A DNA stretch of 64,000 nucleotides from positions 137,103,596-137,167,595 of the forward strand of contig CM066045.1 of the NCBI GenBank assembly GCA_033557465.1, read 5' to 3'. Positions 21,101 through 32,035 of the stretch are shown piece after piece. Within the stretch, counting starts at the first letter, position 1. Each line of letters opens with the position of its first letter. The position numbers and the translations under genes are program-made. The DNA comes from Ichthyophis bannanicus. Lineage: Eukaryota; Chordata; Amphibia; Gymnophiona; Ichthyophiidae. The notes beneath the pieces are model-generated. The model saw only the letters and a program-made list of their open reading frames with translations. It made no database searches and was not told the DNA's origin.

Positions 21101-21580
21101 GCCCCAGAAAGAGGAAACTGTAGGAAAGCCTGTATTCATTCTCAAATACTGCAAAATGAGCCCCAATGCTCAGGCCCCCAAGAGAGCCTCAACCAACTCT
21201 GCCGGATTCGATCTTTGCAACGCAGAAGATGTAGTGGTACCCAAGCAAGGAAAAGCCTTGGTAGATACGGCCTTGCAGATGGAGATGCCACCGGGCTGCT
21301 ACGGCCGTATAGCTCCTCGTTCCGGTCTTGCTGTAAAACACTTCATAGACATCGGAGACGGAGATATAGACCTGGATTACAGAGGCTCTATAAAAATTCT
21401 TCTCTTTAATTTTGGAAAGGAGGACTTCCGGATAGTGGCAGGTGATCGGATAGCGCAATTAATTTGCGAAAGGATGGGTCTACCTCCCCTTCAAGAAGTG
21501 TCTACCCTGTCAACCACAGCCCGGGGCACGGGAGGATTTGGATCAACAGGGGGTACCACCCTTCAGGGCTTGTCAGCAGT
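21066..21580 (+). CDS. Gypsy-encoded dUTPase domain
   Basis: N-terminal part of the long pol frame (21066-22949). All five trimeric dUTPase motifs are seen in order: AGFDLCNAEDVVVP, GRIAPRSGLA, DIDLDYRGSIKILLFN, GDRIAQLICER and ARGTGGFGSTG. The enzyme hydrolyses dUTP to dUMP and would keep uracil out of the cDNA made in cells with high dUTP. It lies between protease and RT. Betaretroviruses place it with the protease and some lentiviruses after RNase H; in Gypsy elements it is uncommon. It is not a host DUT gene, because it is uninterrupted and fused to RT. No disabling change is seen in the motifs. Confidence 0.85.
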
Positions 21581-23074
21581 TGTGGAGGAGAAAAAGGACG
21601 AAGATCTCGGGACACAACTGGCTGAATGCAAAAGCAATCTGGAGCCAAAACTCGGTGAAGGCCTTTCCTGGGCACAGAAGCAGGAGCTTACTCAGCTGCT
21701 AGCCAGGTATTCGGACGTCCTCACCCCAATGCCAGGTGAAACAGATCTGATTGCCCACGAAATTATAACGCCACCAGGCGAGATAGTGAGGCAACGACCT
21801 TACAGATTGCCAGAGGCGAAGAAAGCAGAGGTCATGCGGCAAGTCCAAGAGATGCTACAAATGGGAGTAATCGAGGAGTCCAGGAGCCCTTGGAACAGCC
21901 TGATCGTCCTGGTTCCAAAACCTGATGGCTCCATGTGGTTTTGCATCGACTTTAGGAAAGTCAACATGATATCTCGTTTTGACGCATACCCCATGCCGCG
22001 TATTGAAGAGCTCCTCGAAAGCCTGGGCCGTGCCAGATATCTCACAACCCTGGATATGATGAAGGGGTACTGGGAAGTTCCACTTACACGAGATGCACGA
22101 CAGAAGACGGCATTCAGCACTCCAGTCGGCTTATACCAGTTTAGAAGAATGCCCTTTGGCTTACACGGGGCTGTCGCCACGTGTCAGCGCTTGATGGATC
22201 TAGTTTTGAGACCGCACCAAGCTTACGCCGTCGCGTATATGGACGACGTGGTCATACATAGCGACAACTGGACCCAGCATCTTCCCAGAGTCGAGGCCGT
22301 TCTTGGAGCACTACGGGACGCTGGCCTCACACTAAACCCCGCTAAATGCTTGTTCGGGGGCCAAGAAGTGAAATATTTAGGCCATCTAGTGGGAAATGGT
22401 GTGGTGAAACCTCTCACCAACAAGATAGCCAGTGTTCAAGCTTTTCAAAAACCCACGAACAAGAAGCAGTTAAGGAGCTTCCTTGGTTTGGTGGGTTACT
22501 ACCGTCGGTTCATCCCGAGTTTCGCCGAGAAGAGCGCACCATTAACTGATATGCTAAAGAAGAATGCGCCCAATCAACTAAAATGGCGAGAAGATGCTGA
22601 AGGGGCGTTTCAACTTTTAAAAGAAAAATTATGTGCAGCACCGGTTCTGAGGGGTGTTGATTTTACCCAGCCTTTTATAGTACAGACAGACGCGTCTGAG
22701 ACCGGCCTCGGCGCAGTTCTGTCACAGCGACACGAGGGCACAGAACACCCGGTGCTATTTCTCAGCCGAAAACTGGCCCCGGCTGAAAGAAGATATTCCA
22801 CGATAGAACGTGAATGCCTGGCCATTAAGTGGGCCATTGATGCACTACGTTTTTATCTTACTGGCAGAAAGTTTACCTTGATAACGGACCACGCCCCATT
22901 GCAGTGGCTCAATCAGATGTACAATCACAATGTGCGGCTAACGCATTGATTCATGGCTCTCCAGGCCTTTGAGTTCCAAATGGAGCATAGAGCCGGCAAG
23001 CTCCATCAAAACGCGGATGCCCTGAGCCGTATCACGTGCTGTGCCCCTGGTCAGAAGCCAGCCCGTGATATCTT
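21581..23074 (+). pseudogene. Gypsy reverse transcriptase and RNase H
   Basis: Continues the dUTPase frame. RT shows YRLPEAKKAEV, SPWNSLIVLVPKPDGSMWFC, YLTTLDMMKGYWEVPL, RRMPFGLHGAVATCQRLMD and AYMDDVVIH (YMDD). The connection has QLRSFLGLVGYYRRFIPSF. RNase H shows QTDASETGLGAVLSQ, YSTIERECLAIKWAI and LITDHAPLQWL. One TGA at 22947-22949 interrupts the end of RNase H; the frame continues with HRAGKLHQNADALSR to the polypurine tract. No HHCC zinc finger, DDE core or chromodomain follows or precedes. The RT would convert RNA to cDNA in the particle. Confidence 0.9.
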
Positions 23075-23087
23075 AAGGGGGGGGGGG
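23075..23087 (+). promoter_or_regulatory. Polypurine tract (plus-strand primer)
   Basis: aaggggggggggg (two A and eleven G) just before the 3' LTR, separated from it by atc. It is the expected RNase H-resistant primer for plus-strand DNA. The pol frame stays open across it and into the LTR, so the number of G residues decides whether pol is fused in frame to the LTR protein. Confidence 0.8.
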
Positions 23088-23090
23088 ATC

Positions 23091-24549
23091 TGTGGTGAAG
23101 ATGGCCCTTCAGAAGAAATGGACGTTGAGGAAAATCCTGAGAGCAGAGCTAACTCACACTGGATTTCCAAAACTGACCTGAAAAAAACACAGTGCTCTGC
23201 TGAGCCGAAGACACACCCCAGTCCAGGGGAGGAGTTAGGCTTCAGCTCTGATTGGGCACACCCAAGGGAACGGCAGGGAGTGCCGGGAATTGAAGCCCTT
23301 TTTAAAACCTCAGAGAGAGCTGAAAGAGGGGTGAGGAAGGAGGAGAAGGGTGAACAGGTTGTTGTTGCAGAGAGGACCACGGAGAATATCCCAGATAGCG
23401 TGGAGAAGGATATCCAAGTCCAAAAGAACGTTGTGAGAGGAGTGCAGAGTGCTGGAACCCTAGAAGCAAGGAGAAGAGCACTAGGACCTTGTGAGAAGAC
23501 AGAATCCCGGAAGAGTCAGCCTGGGAGTCCAACGTACCATGCAAGAAACTCTTACTGCCGGGTAAAGCCTAGACCTAGCCAGCCTCGAGAAAGCAGCACG
23601 TGGAGAAAAGGTACTTCTAACGCCAACCAGCAGTGCTATAAAGACAGAGAACTACAGCCAGGAGAACGTTTTCCTAAGAGAAGTTCTTTTATAAATGCCT
23701 CTAAACAAGGTAAAGCACAATTTCCTAATTTGTATGCTTGGCTGAAGAAACCTTCATATAGTGCTGAACTGTGCAAACCTAACTTTGCTACCGACGTAGA
23801 TAGTGAGTAGGGGAAGGGCGTAACCTTTGCAAATAACTATCCACCAGATGAAAAGCAAACACAGGCTGAATTGCTACTGAAGGAATTTCAGAAGTTCCTG
23901 GAGCTGAAGTCAGGGCAAAATAAAGAACCTGATACGGACAGTAATTCTGTTAGTTCAGAAGAATACATGCAGGTAGAAAGTTCTTTACCTACCCTGAATC
24001 CTGAGCCTTGTGCCATGGATTGCTCTTTCTGCTGTATTGAATAACAGTTTAAAGAAGCACATAAGTTTTATATGAAGAGAATATAAAACGTTGGCTTTTC
24101 TTGTTGTTTAATCGTAAGAGTTCCTGATTGTGTTCACCTGTTTCCAAGTCACGCTGTGAAGAGAACAGCTATTGATATGAAGCTGCAATATGTTCTAACA
24201 ACCACATGAGGCAATGCTGAGTTAAGCTGCTGAAGTTTATGAATAGCTGAGTTAAAGCCAATTTGATTTCACTGCTTCCTGAGTTCCTGTTTTCCTCTGT
24301 TTATCCTAAAAGTTCCACCTTTTGCGTTTGTTGCTTTGAGCTTTTGATGCGCTGGAAACTATCCCCAAGACAAATAAATTTTCTTGCTTGCCTAACCACA
24401 TCTGGTCACGACTACAATTCTTCCCTAAGGAATATACAAGAGCACTACAGTTGCCGAGATTCATTGGGAACCGTGCCAGCTAATTCTTCAAGGGACAATA
24501 TAAGGCCACTCCTGCCTGTAAGCTCTAGGGCGCAGGCAGGAGCGTCGCA
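23091..24549 (+). repeat. 3' LTR of the Gypsy element (LTR B)
   Basis: Pair of LTR A with about 20 differences, including a 3-bp deletion near 23395. It contains the LTR reading frame, now with one stop, and AATAAA at 24373-24378. It is followed by attc, the target duplication matching 11964-11967. Confidence 0.9.
23118..24044 (+). pseudogene. LTR-encoded protein of unknown function (LTR B, one nonsense change)
   Basis: Same protein as in LTR A, ATG at 23118 and stop at 24042-24044. A TAG at 23808-23810 stands where LTR A has TGG, cutting about 78 codons including the helix and the MDCSFCCIE end. Otherwise the frame is open. It is in the same frame as pol: upstream codons run from RNase H through the polypurine tract (DILRGGGICGEDGPSEE) without a stop. 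The protein could therefore be made as a C-terminal Pol domain in an intact relative. Confidence 0.75.
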
Positions 24550-24553
24550 ATTC

Positions 24554-24930
24554 TCAAACTCACTGTTGAGTCAGGAAGTAAGACAGAATCATGCAGGCAG
24601 GACCAGACATTCTGGCTTTAGCTGTTTAGAGATCTGCATCTGAGATAAGTACAGAATGCCCCATCTGCCTGCTGTGAGAGGTGGCAAGATCTGTAATTCC
24701 ACTAGATTATTTTCCTTTGTTCTGTTCTGTTTCTGTAAGATAGGGAATAATAAAAGGATCCTTTTGGAAGAAAAATCTGTGAGATAGTTATTACCATGTA
24801 CGAGCATGTTGTTCTGCATAAGGTGAGATTTTATTGGGAAGTGTAAGTCCTCTCTGTGATGTTTCTTTTATTGGGAAGTGATATGTCTTCCCTGAGTGGT
24901 TCCCCTTTTCGACGGAGGAAGTTGTCTGCT
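24554..24930. other. Non-coding sequence 3' of the Gypsy insertion
   Basis: No gene recognised. It contains aataataaaagg near 24747 and may belong, with 11673-11963, to one older repeat split by the Gypsy insertion. It passes into a DIRS fragment near 24940. Confidence 0.35.
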
Positions 24931-24939
24931 TGGGAACTG

Positions 24940-25690
24940 TTTGGCCCACAGTCCAGCTGACCCTTTACCCATACATCCCTTATCTGGATGATTGGTTCAT
25001 AAAAAGCACCACTCCAGATGGCATCTGGCACTCAACATGGCTGACCATACAGGTGCTAGAGCTGTTGGGTTTCACTGTCAATTACCTTAAGTTCCACCTT
25101 CAGCCCACCTGACTGACATTCACAGGAGCTCTCCTCGACACGACTCAGGCAAAGGCCTTTCTCCTACTGGACCGACTCCAGAGGTTGACTGCCTTTGTCT
25201 GTGATACCCAGTGCAGTCAGCAGACAACAGCTCGACCACATGGCCTCTGCAGTGCACGTCAATCCCCTGCCTCATCTGTCAATGAGACAAGCCCAGTGGA
25301 CACAGAGTACTCAGTGGAAGCAGGAAACCTCCGGGACCAGGTGGTGGTCACTGAACAGGTGGTTGGATCCTCAGAATCTGCTCAGGGGCCTCCCTTTTCA
25401 AAAGGCGCCTCCACAGAAGACATGATTATGAACGCATCCAAGTTGAGTTGGAGGGTGTACCTAGAGGGTCTCCACACTCAAGGGGTCTGATCCGAATAGG
25501 AGAGCCTGTATCAAATCAATTTCTTGAGGCTATGAGCCACTGCAAATGCCTCAGGGTTTTCCGGGATCGCCTGGCCAATCAGATTGTTCTGATGCAGACC
25601 GACAATCCAGTTGTGATGTACTACATCAACAAGTAAGGGGGCACAGGGTCATATCTCCTGTGCTGGAAGAGGCAGGGATATTGGTAAAGC
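24940..25690 (+). pseudogene. DIRS reverse transcriptase / RNase H fragment
   Basis: Shows PYIPYLDDWFIKS (RT active site, about 24971-25010), VLELLGFTVNYLKFHLQPT, FTGALLDTTQAKAFLL and, further on, RNase H pieces: MNASKLSWRVYLEGLHTQG near 25430 and QTDNPVVMYYINK near 25600, with stops and shifts between. It is closest to the copy 1 type (GALLNTQQSRAFL there). Both ends are missing. Confidence 0.75.
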
Positions 25691-26048
25691 ATTACTGCGC
25701 CTAGAGCAGAGATATATTTCTCAATTAAATAGTATGAACTCCCATAGTTTGAACATAGATGTCGATTTTTCTGTAATTTTTTTTTACTTCTATTTTCAAT
25801 TGTTTTTTCTTACAGTTTCTCCCTTCTTAAGAGCCAATCCCCTCTCTCCCCCCCTCCTCACTCTCCCCCACTTTTTAAAACTAGCATTTTGATATTTTGT
25901 TCCCACTCCTAATTCTTAATCATTATAGGCGTTCATTTATAGCATTATGTTTCTTTCTTCTTTTTTTTAAATGGTAGTTTCATTTTTTTCATTTTTTATC
26001 TTTTATCGCATATGGATCCTGTACAATGCCATTGTCCTTTTATTATAG
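25691..26048. other. T-rich non-coding spacer
   Basis: Several T runs (about 25775-25800 and 25961-25990) and a C-rich patch near 25850. No gene or recognised repeat apart from base composition. Confidence 0.4.
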
Positions 26049-26395
26049 AAATATGATGGCAGAAAAAGATCACATGGCCTATCTAGTCTGCCCTTCCATA
26101 TCAACTACAATAATCCCCTTTTTACCTTTAGGGACCCTCTGTGTTTGTCCCATACTTTTTTTTAATTCAGATACTGTTCTTGTGTCCACCACCTCCACTG
26201 GAAGACTATTCCACGCACCTACCACTCTTTCCGTAAAGAAATATTTCTGCATATTACTCCTGAGTCTATCCACTTTCACTCTCATCCTATGTCCCCTTGT
26301 AGCAGAGCTTGCCTTCAACTGAAAAAGACCCCCCTTGCATTTATGCCACAATTTAAAGGTCTCTATCATATAGCCCCATCCTGCCTTTCCTCTAA
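26049..26395 (-). mobile_element. LINE 3' end (CR1-like, second family), minus strand
   Basis: Reading leftward: DRLRSNMQKYFFTERVVGAW, NSLPVEVVDTRTVSEL, then the 3' end in which a rata-ggccatgtgatctttttctgcc-type tail is seen on the complement. The coding motif YFF-x-ERV...AWNSLP is the typical C-terminus of a CR1-like LINE protein. The same family appears at 43600-44450 in plus orientation. Only the last about 100 codons and the tail are present. Confidence 0.7.
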
Positions 26396-27208
26396 AGTAT
26401 ATATGTTAAGATCTTTATGTCTGTCCTCATATGTTTCATAATGAATACCTCTAACCACTATACATATCAGTGGGGTTCCCAAATCTCCTGCCAGGCTGTT
26501 AGACAATATTTCTTGTCAGTTGATCCTCTGTTTAGACACATTGGGCCCAATATTCAACAAGGCGCCAAGGCCGGCCATACCCACAGAAAGGTACCTATTG
26601 TGATGTGGTAGCATCCCCAGAAGCCATGGAAACAGATGGTGACCCTGTGGAAAGTATTGGTACTGCAGGTGAATGCAGGATTTTCTCTGCTCAGAACAAG
26701 AAACACATGGCTAATCAGCTAACACAGCTCACCTCGGGGGAGGGGAGAAGCAGAGTTACTGATTGGGCACGCCCTAGCAGGAGGCGGGCTGTCCAAAGCA
26801 GAGGCAGCTTGTTAAGCAGACAAGATGGAAAGCAAGGGGGAGCAAAGCAAGAGAGCAAAGCAAGGGCGAGCGAAGCCGGAAGGAGAAAGAAAGAAGCAGA
26901 GAGGAAGGCAGGAAGTAGCCTTTGACTCAGAAATCCTTGACTTGGAAAGAGAAACACTGCCCAGCTGTAATCTAAGGAGAAGGGATTCAGACCCAAGAAG
27001 CAGGTACCAGGGATACTCAGAGGCTGATAGAATCTTCTGTGAATAGGAGAGGTTTGAAGCACTGAAAGACCCAGGGATAAAGCCCAGGCTTCTGGAGGGG
27101 AGAGCTGACCCGTGGAAAGGAAGGCAGAGCGGCAAGGAATTCTCAGACAAGCCTCAATACAAGGTACATGGTGTGTTTGATACAGATGACAAGTTTTATA
27201 ATGAGAAG

Positions 27209-28582
27209 TGCGGCGACCCTGCCCGGCTTAAGGGGTTAAAGGCAGGAGCAGCCGCTGGTGCTTCGTGAGGGAAGAGTAAAACCTTTACCCCAGGAATGCT
27301 GGGAGTTGTAGTTTCAGTTCTTCTCACTCCGAAATTAAAGAAACTGTAGTTGTGGGGTTTCTTGATAATAAGTATTTTATTAAAGCAAAGGATAAATGTT
27401 CCATCACATGGCAAAACAAAGGTGCTTCAAAAAGGCTAACAGAAAACTCAGAATAAATGCAACTCAAAGGTATACTGCTGCTTTTCACTTTTCAGCCAAA
27501 TTACTCTCTTTTGCCTCCAGAGGCCAGTTGGGCTTACTGCAGCCTCTTACAGCCACTGTTGCTCTCACAGTGCTGGGGAAACATGTGCACGTAATTAGAG
27601 CCTCTGTCAGCAGTGCAAACAACAGCTTTGTAACTCTCAGATCACAGACGGCAAAAGCATTTCCTTCAGCTTGACTTATCTATACAACAAATCGTACAGT
27701 CCATTTGTTCACAGCCTGGTAAGTCTGTATTACTCTCTCTGTTACTCCTTCAAGCTGTAAGGCATTACTAGCTTCTTGTGAAATTAGCTGTTGTCTAGCT
27801 TGCAACTCTAAGAATTGTTTAAAGCTTTGAAGAAGCAATTCAGCCTATTCCTTGTGAGATAGGGTACTATCATCTGTTATAGAACTTCCCTTCTGCTCAA
27901 GGCTGTTTGTCTTCTCTTCTTGTAAGTTAAAGGCATCAGAATAATTGCTAGTCTCTTTGGCAATTGTTTCATAGATAGGAGAATTATCTTTACATTCAGC
28001 TTGGCAAGCGTGTGGCCAATTACTCACTTTTTGCAGAGCCCTACTGTCTTCAGACGGCTCCAAGGTTCTCCAGCTGTTCTGTTTGTTGCTTTCTGGTACA
28101 AACGACACTTCAGAGAATGATGGCTCTCTCGCCTGTGTTTGCCTTGAAGGCTTTCTTCTTATGCCAGGTTCCCAAGTATCATTAGACTCTCCTCTGGCTT
28201 TCCAACCATCCTCTAGTTTCTTCCTCCTGTATTCCTTCCTGGGCTGCTTCTTCTTAAACTTCTTCCCATACTCGTACTGAGTCTCAGCCTCCTTCGGAAT
28301 CTCGTACTCCTTCTTTTTCTCCTTCTCCTTTTGCTTCCCCTCTCTCCCTTTCTCAGAGCCATGCTCTGGTTTAAAAGTACGTTCTCTCTTAGGCACGCCC
28401 CTTCTCAGGGCTGGGTGTGCCCAATCGGAACTGCAGGACTCCTTCCCTGGGCTGGTCTCCATGCTCAGCTCTGTGTAATAGAGTCTCTCTTTTTTCCTTG
28501 CCCTGTCATTTTGGTGTAAATCCTGCTGAACCTCAGGATTTTCCTCTGTCTCCATAGGCTCAGGAGTGTGCTGCTCACCACA
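27209..28582 (-). repeat. Solo Gypsy-type LTR (LTR D), minus strand
   Basis: 1374 bp; on the minus strand it begins tgtggtgagcagc and ends gggtcgccgca. Exact 4-bp target duplication gaag at 27205-27208 and 28583-28586. AATAAA (as TTTATT at 27376-27381) lies about 285 nt after the reading-frame end. Its first bases resemble LTR A (tgtggtga) but the body is diverged. Confidence 0.85.
27666..28555 (-). pseudogene. LTR-encoded protein (LTR D)
   Basis: ATG at 28555 opens METEENPE, then SSDWAHP, both shared with LTR A, followed by a very Lys/Glu-rich middle. The frame stops at 27845-27847 with a TAG exactly before AELLLQSFKQFLE, which continues in frame. A later shift leads to MDCTICCIDKSS with a stop at 27666-27668. 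So this copy has one nonsense change and one frameshift, while the N-terminal, helix and C-terminal signatures remain readable. Confidence 0.7.
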
Positions 28583-29904
28583 GAAGCCAGAAAGAGTGAA
28601 TGCTGATTTTAAAACTCAGGACAGACTCAGTCAATATGAAGGCAGTTGGCTGCAGCCTGGAAATCGTTTAAACAGTCCCAGCTATTCTCACCAGACAGCT
28701 GAAAGCTTTAGCAAGCAAGCTAATAGAAAGAATACAGCTGACCTGTATGGCAGAGAAATAAGCCAGGAGAAGTTAGACGGTCCTGCGTTTGAAGCACTCT
28801 TTAGAAGCACTCCTCATACAACTGAAGTTGGTAACCCGACACTTACTTTCAGAGACAAGTGGGGGAGGGGTAACTCCAGCACATTGAATGATTGTTTTAC
28901 CAGAGACGGCATTACTAGCTATCCTGAAATAAGGACTGCAAACAAATGCTTACCTAAGGAAGGAGCAGATCCTCAGCTTAGCCCAGTTAGAAGACAGGCT
29001 GAATTACTCCTTAGAGAATTTAAGGAATTCTTAGACAAACGAGCAATTTCTGACCAGAAGCTAGCACAACCAGAAAATAGTCCTGAAGCAGAAATGCCCT
29101 GGGCTTGTCCTTTGCCAATGATAGAAGTAGACCAGTCAATGGACTGTTCAACCTGTCTTATTGACAAAGATAAGTGAAGCAAAGCTTGAATGGTCATATG
29201 CTATAATATACTAAACGTATCCTGTATGAGTACCTTGCTGAAGAGCTTATGAAGAAGTAAAAATAAGCTAAAGCATATCTTGTTCACAACTCAGGAACAT
29301 TCTTGTTTTGCCAGTGTTTGTTTGATTTAAAAGCAGAGGTCACATGACTGAATGTGAACCCTAGCGCGTTAAAGGACATTTGAGCACAGCATTGAAGAGC
29401 CTGTTTTTGCTTTATTCTTACTTTGGCTAAAATATTCCTTTATGTCTGTTCCATTCCACCGCGGAGCGGGAGAAATAAATCCTTATGTAAAAAAATATTC
29501 TTTTGCCTGCCTTATCACTTGACCTTTCACAACTACAACCTCAACCTCAAGGCCAACCCCTCCTTAAACCCTCAAGGTTAGGGAGCGGGTGGGTGGCACT
29601 ATTCAGGAAAAATGCCTGAATCGTGAGTCATGTGCTGACAAAACAGGCAAGCAACGAAAATGCAGCACAAACTGAGCATAGCGGCAGGCACCCACTGCAG
29701 CATATGTGGATAAGCGCAAGGTGTGTAACCTGTGCACTGCGCCCAAGGCACAGGCGATACCCATATGTGTGACCACCACAACATCAGCCAGAGAAGCAGG
29801 ACAGTATGGGGTCAGGAACCCGTACATAGACGACACCATCACACAGGGCCCACGGGCTGCCTGTGCAGGAGCCCCCTGTGGCTGGGCAGACAGACACCAG
29901 CAAA

Positions 29905-32035
29905 ATGACGGTGAGGAGAAGTGCAAACTTCAGCCCTGATGAAAGTGAGTGCCTCTCCACTCTGTGCAGCAGCACGAGGGGGTCCATTGCCCAAACCTGA
30001 GGCTGGCAACAGCCATATGGAGGGGAATCCAACTCTGGTTGTACAGGTAAGGAGGCCACAACAGGTGGGGGGGGCCTGAGCACCATGCTAGGCAGACACG
30101 CCCTGAAAGTCACAGCTGTTGTGTCTGCACAGGGAGAGAGGGCATGATGCCAAGTTAAATGCTGCTGGCTGCCCCAATGTGTGCCTATCAGGTGGTGGTA
30201 GGGGGATGGGCCATGCACTTGTACAGGTGCCAGCCCCGATTGACCACAGCAAGGGGCAGACCCACACATAGCAGGTGGTGAGGAAGCTGCAACCCCTGGT
30301 GGTGGATGGTAGCAATGCCATAGGGCATGGAAGGCAATGGAAAAGCCTGGTATAGGGGGAGCCGTGGCTGGGCTGGGCACTGCAGGGGATGCCCTGGACA
30401 CCTGCCCCACCCCATAGCTCCTGCGCCCTGGTGCAGGGGGGACCGGTGGCAGAAACCACACGTTTTGCCTGTGTGTCCCTGCAGGCAGCACTGCTACCAC
30501 AGCCTGCCACCCATGGGTATGCCCCTACCCACAGGAAGGGCATATTGCCAAACCATTGCAGGATACAGGTATGCACAACAGGCAATATGGTAGTGGCCAA
30601 CTGAGCTCATGTATGTCCCCCCCTCTCTACCATAGAGAATATGATGTACATCGCACCCTGGAGGCCCTCAAGTGCCACTTCCACACACTGTCCTGGAGGA
30701 GACCCAATCAGCTCCAGCAGATCAGGGAGCGGTTGGCAGCCGATGAAGGTCAGTGGGGTGCATAGTGGCACCCAGCAGATGCAGGGGGTGGCAGTAATGG
30801 CTGCCATACTGGTGCAGGCAGACCATCTGGTGGTGGACACTCCCTGTATGCCATGATGGGAATGTGTACTGGGCAGCTGTACCATCCTCTGGTGCCACCA
30901 TCCTGTGTGTGCACCAGCTGGCACCCAAGACATGCAGATGTGCACATACCTGCCTGGGGCATGCCACAGAAGGGCAGTACAGGGGCACACACACCCCAGT
31001 GGAGGCCTCAGGGGCACAACGTGCACCCACTCATGGTGCCTTTGTGTGCTCATCACTTGGGGGGGGGGCTGGCAGGGCATGGCACAGCATGTGAGGGGGA
31101 GAACAGAGCTGGCTGGAGGTGGGCAAAGGAGAGGGTGAGCAGTGCGCACTGTGGGGGAGGCAGGCCCCTGTGGGCTGAAGGTGGCAATGCATATGTGAGC
31201 CCCCCAGGGATGTGCCAGTCCCACCCCAGGGCCATGCCTGTGCAGACCAGTAAACCCCCTTCTCATTCCCCACAGCTGGCTCCAGGGGTGCCCAGAACCA
31301 CCCAGGGGCGGTGTGGCTGCACCACCTGAGCAGAGCAGCAGCGGTACAACCAGCGATAATGTGGATGAGGAGGAGACATCAACATCCAGTGACACCGCAC
31401 ATGAGGACACCATGTCAGAGGAGGGGGCAGCGAGAGGGCCTTGGCACAGTGGGAGGATGGAGTCAGGGGAGGGGGGATCTGAGGGCCATGGGCAGGGCGG
31501 AGAAAATGAGAAGTCAGGGGAGGAGAGAGCAGAGGGAGTAACAGGGGGGGGGGGGGATGTGGGAACCAGCCACTAAGCACCCCAGATACGGTGAAATGGC
31601 ACAGGTCACTACCAGCAGGCAACCAGCAGAGAGCCCAGAGGTGGAGCAGTGCCCCTTGGCTGCACCTCGCAGCCCACAGGCATGCCCACCCACTAAACTA
31701 AGGGATCATGTATCCACTGCATGGGAGAGCACGTGCCAGGTGCGACGAGCAGCAGGGCTGCAGTCTACCTCCCACAGTTGGGGTCTCCCACAGCCACACC
31801 AGCACTCATGGGCACACTCCGGCCATGCCACACCCAGGCCCTGTGTGCCACCACCCCCTCAGGGAGGAGGTGCAGACTGCGGTACGGACCATCATTGTGC
31901 ACCTGGATGCTCTCACTGAGGGCATCCATAGGGAGACCCCTGGCAGGTATTCCCTGGTGGTCAGCATGTCATATGCACATTGTCTGCCACTGTGGGCCGT
32001 GTTGTAAATATGTTTGGTACATTTATTAAATAAAT
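29905..32035 (+). pseudogene. Harbinger-associated Myb/SANT-like protein remnant 1
   Basis: ATG at 29905 begins MTVRRSANFSPDESECLS, resembling the start of Myb/SANT-like proteins of Harbinger elements. Further pieces include HREYDVHRTLEALKCHFHTL near 30640, an acidic Ser/Glu/Gly stretch near 31320-31540, and EEVQTAVRTIIVHLDALTEG near 31865, a C-terminal helical segment. AAATAAA near 32027 could end the transcript. Frames are broken, and introns are possible. The Harbinger Myb-like partner would bind the transposon ends and bring the transposase to the nucleus. Assignment is by weak similarity and context. Confidence 0.45.

Larger units (their letters stand above)
11968..24549 (+). mobile_element. 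Complete Ty3/Gypsy element (SCAN-like Gag, dUTPase, no integrase seen), carrying a nested DIRS
   Basis: Two 1.46-1.47 kb LTRs (11968-13437 and 23091-24549) begin tgtggtgaag and end gtcgca, with about 20 differences by eye (roughly 1.4 percent). The outer flanks are attc (11964-11967) and attc (24550-24553), the short duplication expected of a Gypsy integrase. Internal order: leader, a foreign DIRS element at 13686-19643, then Gag, zinc knuckle, protease, dUTPase, RT, RNase H, polypurine tract and 3' LTR. Without the DIRS the element is about 6.6 kb. Gag and pol each carry stops, so the copy is inactive. The SCAN-like Gag suggests the Gmr1-like branch of Gypsy; in that branch integrase lies upstream of RT, but here that space holds only a dUTPase. 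Confidence 0.85.
26626..29177 (+). pseudogene. LTR-encoded protein (LTR E), interrupted by LTR D
   Basis: First part from ATG 26626: METDGDPVES, TDWARP and a basic Lys/Arg-rich stretch, stopping at 26925. A different frame continues to the insertion point. After the inner LTR, 28587-29177 is open and ends with QAELLLREFKEFLD and QSMDCSTCLIDKDK. The helix and C-terminus match the LTR A protein closely, although the middle does not align by eye. The stop lies about 300 nt before AATAAA, as in the other families. Confidence 0.65.
26599..29531 (+). repeat. Solo Gypsy-type LTR (LTR E), split by LTR D
   Basis: Starts tgtgatgtgg at 26599 and ends tttcaca at 29531. Flanks ctat and ctac suggest an imperfect 4-bp duplication. 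The inner LTR D (27209-28582) plus its duplicated gaag interrupts it, so the LTR itself is about 1.55 kb. AATAAA at 29474-29479. It belongs to a family clearly different from LTR A but with the same plan: reading frame, then polyadenylation signal, then U5. Confidence 0.75.

Noticed and set aside
21123..21580. Host DUT gene
   Set aside because: Uninterrupted, fused to RT and within the element.
23091..24549. G-to-A hypermutation of the 3' LTR
   Set aside because: Differences from LTR A are of mixed types, including A to G, C to T and transversions; no dominant pattern.
30600..31560. Long open frames on both strands as host genes
   Set aside because: They overlap on opposite strands, lack family similarity and lie in a CpG-depleted Harbinger body where stops are rare by composition.
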